Source of the DNA: Nanobdellota archaeon
GTDB lineage: Archaea; Nanobdellota; Nanobdellia; Woesearchaeales; GW2011-AR15
DNA: 5,534 nucleotides
Reading direction: 5' to 3'
Assembly (NCBI GenBank): GCA_013335235.1
Contig: JAAXVZ010000103.1
Coordinates: forward strand, 1 to 5,534
Position numbers and translations under genes: made by a program. Position 1 is the stretch's first letter. Every line of letters starts with the position of its first letter. This document shows positions 1 to 5,534 of this stretch, in pieces. The notes below the pieces were generated by a model. That model did no database searches and was not told the DNA's origin. It saw only the letters and a program-made list of their open reading frames with translations.

Positions 1-1
1 C

Positions 2-2779
2 GAGGGATTCAAGAAACTATGCAATGGCGCAGCCGGCTGGATGGCATGTGCATATGGTCAGGATTACGAGTCTGTTGAGGCAGCCTGTGACGGGAAGGAT
101 AATGACTGTGACGGAAGTGTGGATGAGTCATGCCCGTGTGTGCAAGGTGCAGTAGAATCATGCGGCATCAACCGCGGCGAGTGCAGACAGGGCACGCAGA
201 CCTGCATGGCAGGGGTATGGTCAACATGTCAGGATCAGGCCATTCCTTCAGAAGAGCTGTGCGATGGCAGAGATAATGACTGCGATACAATGACAGATGA
301 GGATGACATTGCAGACTGGCCGCTAAGCCAGGAATGCTTCAGCAATTCATGTATCGGGACAGCCTATTGCGCTGACGGAGTTTTTTCAGAATGCATACTT
401 GAGGATGATTCTGATGCAGACGGATATTGCAGCAAGCAGGATAACTGTCCTGCAATAGGCAATGATCAGTCAGACAAGGATTCTGATGGAATAGGTGACA
501 GCTGTGATACCTGTGCAAATGATCCGAAAAACGACGCAGATCACGATGGGGTATGCGGGGATGTTGATAATTGTCCATCAGTCCAAAATATGGACCAGAA
601 GAATACAGATGGTGACCTGGTTGGAGATGCCTGTGACCTATGTCCTAAAGACCAGTTCAATGATAGGGATTATGACAAAGCATGCAAGGAAGAGGATAAC
701 TGTGAGGACAAGTATAATCCGGACCAGAGAGACTGCGATAATGACGGTATAGGGGATGCCTGCGATCCGAATTCAGCCTGCTCTATAGATTCAGACAATG
801 ATGGATTCAGCGATAACATAGATAATTGTGTAATCAATGCAAATCCATTGCAGGAAGACAGGGACGGAGACAGCATAGGGGATGCCTGTGACCCATGCCC
901 TGGCGATAATGAGAACGATATTGATACAGATGGTGTATGCGGAGATGCTGACAATTGCCAGATACTGCCTAATCCTAGCCAGCAGGACTTGGATGAGGAC
1001 AGTGTAGGTGATGTATGTGATTCCTGCCCAAGGGATGCAAGGAACGATTTTGATGCAGATTCCATATGCGCGAACCTGGATAACTGTGCAGAGAAATACA
1101 ATCCCAGTCAATCTGACTGCGATAAGGATAACCTTGGGGACGCCTGTGACGCAGCTTCCGAATGCTCCTCAGATACAGATGGAGATGGGATAATAGATTA
1201 CCTGGATAACTGTGCAGAGAAATCAAACCCGGCACAGTCTGACTTTGACAAGGATGGCCTTGGAGATTCCTGCGACACTTGCCAGCTTGACCAGTTCAAT
1301 GATATCGATACAGACGGGGTATGCGGGGAAGCAGATAACTGCGTGTTCATATCCAATATTGATCAGCAGGACAGCGATCTGGACAATATAGGTGACTTAT
1401 GTGACAGGTGCTCAGAGGATTCCCATAATGATATAGATGGTGACGGATATTGTGCGTCTGAGGACAACTGCAGGTTCAGGTACAATCCGACACAGAAAGA
1501 CTGCGACTCCAACGGAGCAGGGGACGCCTGTGATTCTGCGTCGAAGTGCGTTTTAGACAGCGACGGAGACAGCCATCCAGATAATATGGACAACTGCCCG
1601 GACATAATCAATCCTGAGCAGCTTGACCATGATGGGGACGGCATAGGAGATTCATGCGACAGGTGCCCTTCAGATGCCAAAAATGACGCAGACACAGATG
1701 GGATATGTGAAAACAGGGACAATTGCAGGACAATACCGAACCAGAACCAGGCAGATTCTGATGGGGATGGAATAGGAGATTCGTGCGACAGGTGCCCTTT
1801 TGACATATACAATGATTTAGATTTTGACGGTATCTGCGGAGACGTGGACAACTGCGCCTTGAAGAACAACCCAAGCCAATCTGACTGCGATAGCAATTCT
1901 ATCGGGGACGCTTGCGAATCCTCTTCATGCTCGTCAGATACAGATACAGACACTGTCCAAGATATCTATGATAACTGCCCGGAGATCCAGAACAAGGATC
2001 AGTTGGATTCCGATAAGGACAGCATAGGTGATTCATGCGACAGGTGCATGTTGGACAGGACAAATGATATTGACCATGATCTTGTTTGCCAGAATAAGGA
2101 CAACTGCCCGAATCTGCTGAACATGGGCCAAAACGACGAGGACAGTGATGGAATAGGTGATGCATGTGATCTATGCACGGCGGATCCGAATAACGATATA
2201 GATGAGGATGGACTATGTGCAGAAAGCGACAAGTGTCCATACCAAAATGGCATAAATGGTTGTGGAGTGAAAAAGGAGGAGAGATTCGACCAGAGGATAT
2301 CTATCACAAAGCGCATAGATGCAGGCTATCTAAGCCTGGAACCGAGTGAAGAAGTGCTGGATAAGACACACTCAGAATTGAAGAAATCAATAAAGGTTGA
2401 AACCAAAAAGTTTGAGCTTGCAGGAAAGCAGTACACAAGATACAGAATCACGATAGATAGGGCTCTCACAGATTTCGTATATCTTCAGAGCCTTCCGAAA
2501 TGCATGGCGAGCAGAGCTGAGAATATATATTTCAATGGCAAGAACTACAATGTCATGGAAGACGATCCAGTAATAGCCTGGAGATTCTCCAACATAAAGG
2601 ACAAGGCGGAGATAACCTACGACATAGAAGGTGAGACAACAGAAGAGTGTCTTGCCGAGTTTGCGGACCTGGCCTATTCACCTAAAGTGACTGCAAAAGA
2701 ATTCTTATGGCCGCTTCTTGCGATACCGGTGCTGATCCTTGCTGCGGTGATATTGCAGAAAAGGATATCAAAGCCTTAG
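2..2779 (+). CDS. Large Ca-binding surface protein with MopE-like motifs and thrombospondin type 3 repeats, C-terminally anchored; 5' end outside window
   Basis: The frame is open from base 2 without a stop, and the 13 codons before the ATG at 41 (LCNGAAGW and following) already fit the Cys-rich repeat, so the gene starts upstream. Residues are numbered from that internal Met. Residues 14-33 and 71-89 are MopE-like motifs of the type CDGxDNDCDG..DE. Residues 121-742 are about 15 TSP3 repeats, rich in DxDxDG and DNC. Residues 743-887 form a non-repetitive domain with motifs LPKCM and EDDPVIAW and two cysteines (821, 870). Residues 888-905 (FLWPLLAIPVLILAAVIL) are one transmembrane helix, followed by the tail QKRISKP. 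TSP3 repeats are known to bind Ca2+ and form stiff rods. I infer a secreted stalk or adhesin, N-terminus outside, tethered to the membrane. The juxtamembrane domain resembles ones I recall from DPANN surface proteins, but this is memory and was not searched. The ligand is unknown. The stop overlaps the valS stop. Confidence 0.9.
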   Translation, partial: EGFKKLCNGAAGWMACAYGQDYESVEAACDGKDNDCDGSVDESCPCVQGAVESCGINRGECRQGTQTCMAGVWSTCQDQAIPSEELCDGRDNDCDTMTDEDDIADWPLSQECFSNSCIGTAYCADGVFSECILEDDSDADGYCSKQDNCPAIGNDQSDKDSDGIGDSCDTCANDPKNDADHDGVCGDVDNCPSVQNMDQKNTDGDLVGDACDLCPKDQFNDRDYDKACKEEDNCEDKYNPDQRDCDNDGIGDACDPNSACSIDSDNDGFSDNIDNCVINANPLQEDRDGDSIGDACDPCPGDNENDIDTDGVCGDADNCQILPNPSQQDLDEDSVGDVCDSCPRDARNDFDADSICANLDNCAEKYNPSQSDCDKDNLGDACDAASECSSDTDGDGIIDYLDNCAEKSNPAQSDFDKDGLGDSCDTCQLDQFNDIDTDGVCGEADNCVFISNIDQQDSDLDNIGDLCDRCSEDSHNDIDGDGYCASEDNCRFRYNPTQKDCDSNGAGDACDSASKCVLDSDGDSHPDNMDNCPDIINPEQLDHDGDGIGDSCDRCPSDAKNDADTDGICENRDNCRTIPNQNQADSDGDGIGDSCDRCPFDIYNDLDFDGICGDVDNCALKNNPSQSDCDSNSIGDACESSSCSSDTDTDTVQDIYDNCPEIQNKDQLDSDKDSIGDSCDRCMLDRTNDIDHDLVCQNKDNCPNLLNMGQNDEDSDGIGDACDLCTADPNNDIDEDGLCAESDKCPYQNGINGCGVKKEERFDQRISITKRIDAGYLSLEPSEEVLDKTHSELKKSIKVETKKFELAGKQYTRYRITIDRALTDFVYLQSLPKCMASRAENIYFNGKNYNVMEDDPVIAWRFSNIKDKAEITYDIEGETTEECLAEFADLAYSPKVTAKEFLWPLLAIPVLILAAVILQKRISKP
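86..307 (+). repeat. Two MopE-like putative metal-binding repeats within the surface protein
   Basis: Two copies of a Cys-rich module lie in tandem. The first has CDGKDNDCDGSVDE starting at base 86. The second has CDGRDNDCDTMTDE starting at base 260, where the usual Gly after DCD is replaced by Thr. Between them is the linker pattern C..G.C..GTQTC..GVW..C that normally precedes such a motif. The window starts inside a further copy of that linker (C-NGAAGW-MAC at 20-49), so more copies may lie upstream. In protein databases this pattern is usually called a putative metal-binding (MopE-related) motif. The bound metal here is not known. Confidence 0.75.
1074..1223 (+). repeat. 24-nt exact direct repeat inside the TSP3 tract (1074-1097 and 1200-1223)
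   Basis: The same 24 bases occur twice, 126 nt (42 codons) apart, both encoding LDNCAEK. The first copy is in the second class-C unit and the second copy is in the following class-A unit. Identity spans synonymous positions, which is more than protein constraint alone requires and suggests local sequence exchange or recent copying between neighbouring units. Confidence 0.8.
1630..1799 (+). repeat. 41-nt near-identical direct repeat inside the TSP3 tract (1630-1670 and 1759-1799)
   Basis: By eye 38 of 41 bases match, with a spacing of 129 nt (43 codons). The two copies cover the ends of the fourth class-A unit and the fourth class-B unit (DGIGDSCDRCP). A third, more diverged copy of the first 36 bases lies at 2012-2047 at the end of the fifth class-A unit (32 of 36 matches). 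The pattern fits partial homogenisation between adjacent units. Confidence 0.75.
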
Positions 2780-5193
2780 CTCAATATCACATTAAGTTCT
2801 TCTGCAGCTCCAAATTCAATATCTTTGACTTTGCAGACAGCCTTGAGGTCCATAAGTGCAGGTTCAATGAGTCTCCTGTCCCTATCTTTGCATTCTACGA
2901 CCATCTGAGCAAGTTCGCTATTCAGGGACAAGGATTTGTCTGATTTGAATTTTCTCACTCTAGAGATTATCTCCACAATCATGTCGCCTGCATGCTCTGC
3001 GTCTTCATTGATCAGTGTTTCATTAGCCACAGGCCATGCAGAGACATGGATGCTTTTCTTCGACTCAATCTTTGCGAAATGCAGCTGGTATATCTCTTCT
3101 GTGACATAAGGCAGGACTGGTGCCGCAATCTTAAGGATGTTCAATAGTGTCTCATGCAAGGCATATTGGCCAGATTCCCTGGCGCCTTCTCTGTGCTTGT
3201 CTGGATTGTACAGCCTATCCTTGACTATCTCAAGATAGTTGTCGCAGAACACATTCCAGAAGAACATCTCGAGCTCCTGTCTTGCGCGGCTATACTCATA
3301 GCTGTCAAATGTTTCTGTGCATATCTTGATTAGCTTCTGGAGTTTTGATAGCACCCATTTGTCCATCAGCTCTAGCTCATATTCATCTTCCTTGAAATCG
3401 CCAAGATGCATTATAGAGAACCTTGAAGCGTTCCAGAGCTTTGTTATCATCTTCTTGCCATTCATCATATCCTTTTCCTTGAATGGAAGGTCATCCCCAA
3501 GCTTCGAGCCTGCTGCCCAATACCTGAGAGCGTCTGCGCTGTACTTCTCTATCATGACTTGCGGCTCGATTGTGTTTCCCTTGCTCTTGCTCATTTTCTT
3601 TCCAGACGGATCTAGCGCCCATCCGCTGATCATGACATTTTTCCACGGGTTCCTTTTATGGTGCAATCTTGACTTGACCAATGTATTGAAAAGCCAGAAT
3701 GTTATGATGTCATGTGCCTGTGGCCGGAGGTCCATTGGGTATAATGAGTCATAGTTCTTTGTCCCTTTTATCAATTCACCTGCAAGTTCTGGGGTTAGTG
3801 AAGATGTGGCCCATGTATCCATGACATCTTTTTCAGCTGTGAATTCGCTGTTTCCGCATTTCTTGCATTTTGCTTCAGGGCATTTCATTTCTGTAGGGTC
3901 TACTGGCAATGAATCTGTGTCAGCTAAGACTATCTCGTCGCACTTGCTGCAGTACCAGACAGGGAAAGGGACACCGAAGTGCCTCTGCCTAGAGATGCAC
4001 CAGTCCCATTGCAGCCCATTGATCCAGTTCTCGAGCCTTGAGCGCATGTGCGACGGATACCAGTGCAGTTCAGAGCCTGCATTGCTGAATTCTTCTTTCA
4101 GGTGAAGATATTTGACAAACCACTGCTTTGTGTTCATTATCTCGATAGGTGTTCCGCATCTCTCATGCACATTGACAACATGCTTTATCGGCTTCTGATC
4201 GACCAAGAGGCCCTGCGTCTTTAGGTCGCCAATTATCTTTTCCCTTGCTTCCTTTAGCTTAAGGTCTTTATACTGGCCTGCAAGGTCATTCATCTTCCCA
4301 TCTTTTGTTATGGATATCCTGAGCGCAAGGTTATACGCCTTATACCATTCTATATCTGTCTGGTCGCCGAAAGTGCAGCACATGACAGCGCCAGTTCCCT
4401 TGTCCATGGCAGCTCTTGCGTCTGCAAGGATCTTGACTTTGTGATTAAATAATGGGACAACAGCCTCTTTTCCTACATATTTCTTGTAGCGGTCATCTTC
4501 AGGGTTCACAAAAAGAGCAGTGCAGCTTGCCAGGAGTTCAGGCCTGGTTGTCGCGATGATCAGTTTTTCTTGCCCTACCATGAATATGATATGGTTGAAG
4601 GCGCTGTCCAGCTCCTTGTCCTCAAGCTCTACCTGGGCTATCGCTGTCTGGCATTCCGGGCACCAGATCGATGGCGCCTCTTTCCTGTATTCAAGGCCTT
4701 TTTTGTATAATTCCACAAAGCTTTTCTGCGATATCCTCCTGCAATGGTCGTTTATCGTGGAGTAGGCTAGAGTGAAGTCGCAGCTCATTCCAGTATTTTT
4801 CCAGTCCTGGATGAACCCGGGCCTTATCACGTCAAGAGTCTCTAAGCAGAGCTTGATGAACTCAGACCTCTGCATCCTGGTGGACTTGACATTCTTTGTC
4901 TTCTCGACAAGCCTTTCAGTCGGAAGCCCATTATCATCTGTCCCGAAGGGATAGAACACATTATATCCTTTCATCCTCTTGTATCTTGCGATAAAATCCA
5001 TCTGGGAATAGGAGAAAGCATGGCCGAGGTGCATCTTCCCTGAGACAGTCGGAGGAGGAGTATCTATAGAATATACCTCTTTTTCAGTATCCTCCCTGTC
5101 AAACCTGTATGTATGGTTGCTCTCCCAATAGACCTGCCATTTCTTCTCTGAGACCTTAGGATCATAATTCTGAGATTCTTTCTGTGCTTCCAT
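2776..5193 (-). CDS. valS: Valyl-tRNA synthetase, archaeal type
   Basis: This cytoplasmic class I enzyme charges tRNA-Val with valine using ATP. In the 805 residues I see PPPTVSG followed by HLGH at 55-58 (HIGH motif), KMSKS at 533-537 with GN after it, and ISRQRHFG at 400-407. DTWATSS at 459-465 is characteristic of archaeal ValRS. The CP1 editing domain (about 196-340) keeps ATTRPE at 214-219 and GTGAVMCCTFGDQTD at 266-280, with Asp277 and Asp280. Likely zinc ligands are C178/C181 with H343/C346, and C415/C418 with C443/C446. KLWNASRF (585-592) precedes the anticodon-binding helical domain at about 606-720. No bacterial-type C-terminal coiled coil is present, so it is shorter than the bacterial enzyme (951 residues in E. 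coli). The start is set by GGAGGG seven bases upstream and by YDPKVSEKKWQ near the N-terminus. IleRS and LeuRS fit less well. The gene appears intact and stands alone. Confidence 0.97.
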   Translation of the reverse strand: MEAQKESQNYDPKVSEKKWQVYWESNHTYRFDREDTEKEVYSIDTPPPTVSGKMHLGHAFSYSQMDFIARYKRMKGYNVFYPFGTDDNGLPTERLVEKTKNVKSTRMQRSEFIKLCLETLDVIRPGFIQDWKNTGMSCDFTLAYSTINDHCRRISQKSFVELYKKGLEYRKEAPSIWCPECQTAIAQVELEDKELDSAFNHIIFMVGQEKLIIATTRPELLASCTALFVNPEDDRYKKYVGKEAVVPLFNHKVKILADARAAMDKGTGAVMCCTFGDQTDIEWYKAYNLALRISITKDGKMNDLAGQYKDLKLKEAREKIIGDLKTQGLLVDQKPIKHVVNVHERCGTPIEIMNTKQWFVKYLHLKEEFSNAGSELHWYPSHMRSRLENWINGLQWDWCISRQRHFGVPFPVWYCSKCDEIVLADTDSLPVDPTEMKCPEAKCKKCGNSEFTAEKDVMDTWATSSLTPELAGELIKGTKNYDSLYPMDLRPQAHDIITFWLFNTLVKSRLHHKRNPWKNVMISGWALDPSGKKMSKSKGNTIEPQVMIEKYSADALRYWAAGSKLGDDLPFKEKDMMNGKKMITKLWNASRFSIMHLGDFKEDEYELELMDKWVLSKLQKLIKICTETFDSYEYSRARQELEMFFWNVFCDNYLEIVKDRLYNPDKHREGARESGQYALHETLLNILKIAAPVLPYVTEEIYQLHFAKIESKKSIHVSAWPVANETLINEDAEHAGDMIVEIISRVRKFKSDKSLSLNSELAQMVVECKDRDRRLIEPALMDLKAVCKVKDIEFGAAEELNVILS

Positions 5194-5200
5194 GATAAAA

Positions 5201-5206
5201 CCCTCC
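5201..5206 (-). promoter_or_regulatory. Shine-Dalgarno sequence of valS
   Basis: On the minus strand GGAGGG lies seven bases before the ATG at 5193. It is a strong match to the 16S rRNA anti-SD sequence and decides the valS start. Confidence 0.85.
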
Positions 5207-5212
5207 GTGTGG

Positions 5213-5225
5213 CTCTAAAATAGAG
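5213..5225. promoter_or_regulatory. Small palindrome CTCTA-AAA-TAGAG between valS TATA box and start region
   Basis: Perfect 5-bp arms flank a 3-base centre. It lies just upstream of the predicted valS transcription start, where an archaeal repressor could block initiation. Arms this short occur often by chance, so an operator role is only a possibility. Confidence 0.2.
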
Positions 5226-5231
5226 AGCATG

Positions 5232-5245
5232 ATTAAAAGGTTTTC
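5232..5245 (-). promoter_or_regulatory. Candidate archaeal promoter (BRE plus TATA box) for valS
   Basis: On the minus strand the sequence reads GAAAACC then TTTTAAT: a purine-rich, BRE-like stretch followed by a TATA-like box at 5232-5238. Archaeal transcription usually starts about 25 bases after the centre of the box. That puts the start near 5210 and gives a leader of about 16 bases that still contains the SD sequence. This is inferred from spacing and base content only. A second AT-rich box at 5267-5274 could also act in this direction with a longer leader. Confidence 0.5.
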
Positions 5246-5266
5246 CTCTTCCAAGCATAGGTAGCA

Positions 5267-5274
5267 TTAAATAT
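5267..5274 (+). promoter_or_regulatory. Candidate TATA box for the divergent membrane-protein gene
   Basis: TTAAATAT lies 37-44 bases before the ATG at 5311, so transcription would begin near 5295 and leave a leader of about 16 bases. No clear SD sequence is visible before that ATG, so translation would rest on a short or weak leader. The BRE position upstream is not a good match. Confidence 0.35.
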
Positions 5275-5310
5275 CCTTCTCCTTATTTCTCAGTAGGCTG
5301 CCAGAACAAT

Positions 5311-5534
5311 ATGAAAACCGACAAAGCAAAAGAGCTGATGCAGAACCTATTGATGTCTTTTTTTTTATTCATCTTCTTGGCTGCCTGTCTTGAACTCATT
5401 GCAGGAGCAGGGCTGCTAAAAACACCCTTATTTTATTTTTCAGAGTACGGGTGGCAGAACTGTGCCAATTGCTCAGAGCAAATAGATGTAGATTATGGCA
5501 GAGGAGCCTCTCTTGTCAATATAACATATTATGC
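5311..5534 (+). CDS. Exported or membrane-anchored protein of unknown function, 5' part only
   Basis: An open frame starts at ATG 5311 and runs off the window after 74 full codons. The nearest upstream in-frame stop is TGA at 5230-5232, and no earlier ATG, GTG or TTG lies between. The N-terminus is MKTDKAKELMQN, followed by a hydrophobic stretch at about 13-36 (NLLMSFFLFIFLAAC and on). This could be a signal peptide or an N-terminal anchor. LAAC at 23-26 resembles a lipobox, but the hydrophobic run continues past that Cys, and an AGA|G cleavage site near 33 is as plausible. The visible exported part has a CANC motif at about residues 51-54 and an N-glycosylation-type NIT site near 70. I do not recognise the family. 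A later Met (codon 10, base 5338) would remove the lysine-rich start, so I prefer 5311. The gene is divergent from valS. Confidence 0.7.
   Translation, partial: MKTDKAKELMQNLLMSFFLFIFLAACLELIAGAGLLKTPLFYFSEYGWQNCANCSEQIDVDYGRGASLVNITYY
5358..5366 (+). repeat. Nine-T homopolymer in the 5' coding region
   Basis: A run of nine T residues encodes part of the hydrophobic N-terminal segment (Ser-Phe-Phe-Leu). Loss of one T leads within about 20 codons to a TAA stop, so the run could act as an on/off slippage site, or it could mark a sequencing-error position. The run itself is plain in the sequence; its role is not known. Confidence 0.6.

Larger units (their letters stand above)
401..2266 (+). repeat. 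TSP3 repeat tract organised as five A-B-C triads
   Basis: Fourteen full and one partial TSP3 units run in fixed order. Class A has 39 residues: 401-514 (38 residues), 782-898, 1166-1282, 1550-1666, 1931-2047. Class B has 43 residues: 515-643, 899-1027, 1283-1411, 1667-1795, 2048-2176. Class C has 46 residues: 644-781, 1028-1165, 1412-1549, 1796-1930 (45 residues), 2177-2266 (truncated). Class A normally has three cysteines (DNC, GDxC, final C). B adds one in the pattern NDxDxDGxC. C adds another in NPxQxDCD and ends with a longer linker of the type DxxSxC. A standard triad therefore carries 12 cysteines. The first A unit is atypical: it has a Cys after DGY as in B and C, and is one residue short. 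By hand alignment, the second and third B units share 26 of 43 residues and the second and third C units 25 of 46. Confidence 0.88.

Noticed and set aside
401..2266. Regularly spaced repeats as a possible CRISPR or non-coding satellite
   Set aside because: The units are diverged, codon-periodic and keep one open frame with conserved Asp and Cys positions. They are protein repeats, not identical repeats with unique spacers.
670..2316. Long open frames on the minus strand across the repeat tract (for example 1363-1953 of 196 codons, 670-1101 and 1999-2316)
   Set aside because: They are Ser/Leu/Pro-rich mirror images of the Asp-, Cys- and Asn-rich repeats. They contain no recognisable motif and owe their length to the biased codons of the sense gene.
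2707..2943. 78-codon plus-strand frame across the convergent junction
   Set aside because: It begins out of frame within the transmembrane segment of the surface protein and continues antisense to the valS 3' end, with no domain or start signal.
3317..4954. Plus-strand open frames inside valS (3317-3754, 3806-4105, 4520-4765, 4772-4954)
   Set aside because: They are antisense to conserved synthetase motifs, with no supporting SD or domain. The valS reading explains the sequence fully.
2776..5193. Isoleucyl- or leucyl-tRNA synthetase instead of valyl
   Set aside because: PPPTVSG before HLGH, DTWATSS and the CTFGD editing motif together fit ValRS of the archaeal/eukaryotic type better than IleRS or LeuRS.
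5194..5310. A tRNA or small RNA gene in the only intergenic gap
   Set aside because: The 117 bases show no T-loop-like GTTCRA motif or cloverleaf arms. Only AT boxes, one SD and a short palindrome are visible.
1..5534. Mobile element or defence system
   Set aside because: No transposase, integrase, nuclease, inverted terminal repeats or att-like duplications are visible. The content is one housekeeping gene between two envelope-protein genes.

Overview
This 5.5 kb window most likely comes from an archaeon with a compact genome. A DPANN lineage such as Woesearchaeota or Pacearchaeota is my best guess, made without a database search. The support is the archaeal/eukaryotic-type valyl-tRNA synthetase (CTFGD editing motif, DTWATSS motif, no bacterial C-terminal coiled coil), the archaeal-looking TATA elements 20-45 nt ahead of the start codons, a Shine-Dalgarno sequence ahead of valS, and very tight gene packing.

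Layout. (1) From the left edge to 2779 (+) lies the 3' part of a gene for a large secreted, membrane-anchored surface protein. It opens inside Cys-rich MopE-like putative metal-binding repeats and continues with about 15 calcium-binding thrombospondin type 3 (TSP3) repeats. It ends in a roughly 145-residue juxtamembrane domain, one transmembrane helix and a short basic tail. The frame is open to base 2, so the ATG at 41 is internal and the true N-terminus is outside the window. (2) From 5193 down to 2776 (-) is valS, complete, converging on the first gene with a 4-bp stop-codon overlap. (3) 5194-5310 is a 117-bp divergent promoter region. (4) From 5311 to the right edge (+) is the 5' end of another exported or membrane protein of unknown function.

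The most notable structure is the order of the TSP3 repeats. They are not a uniform array. They follow a strict A-B-C triad (39 + 43 + 46 residues, about 384 bp) repeated four times, plus a fifth triad truncated in its last unit. Each unit class has its own cysteine pattern, giving 12 cysteines per standard triad. The synthetase is housekeeping and shows no functional link to its neighbours. The two flanking genes both encode envelope or surface proteins, but a joint role cannot be shown from this sequence.
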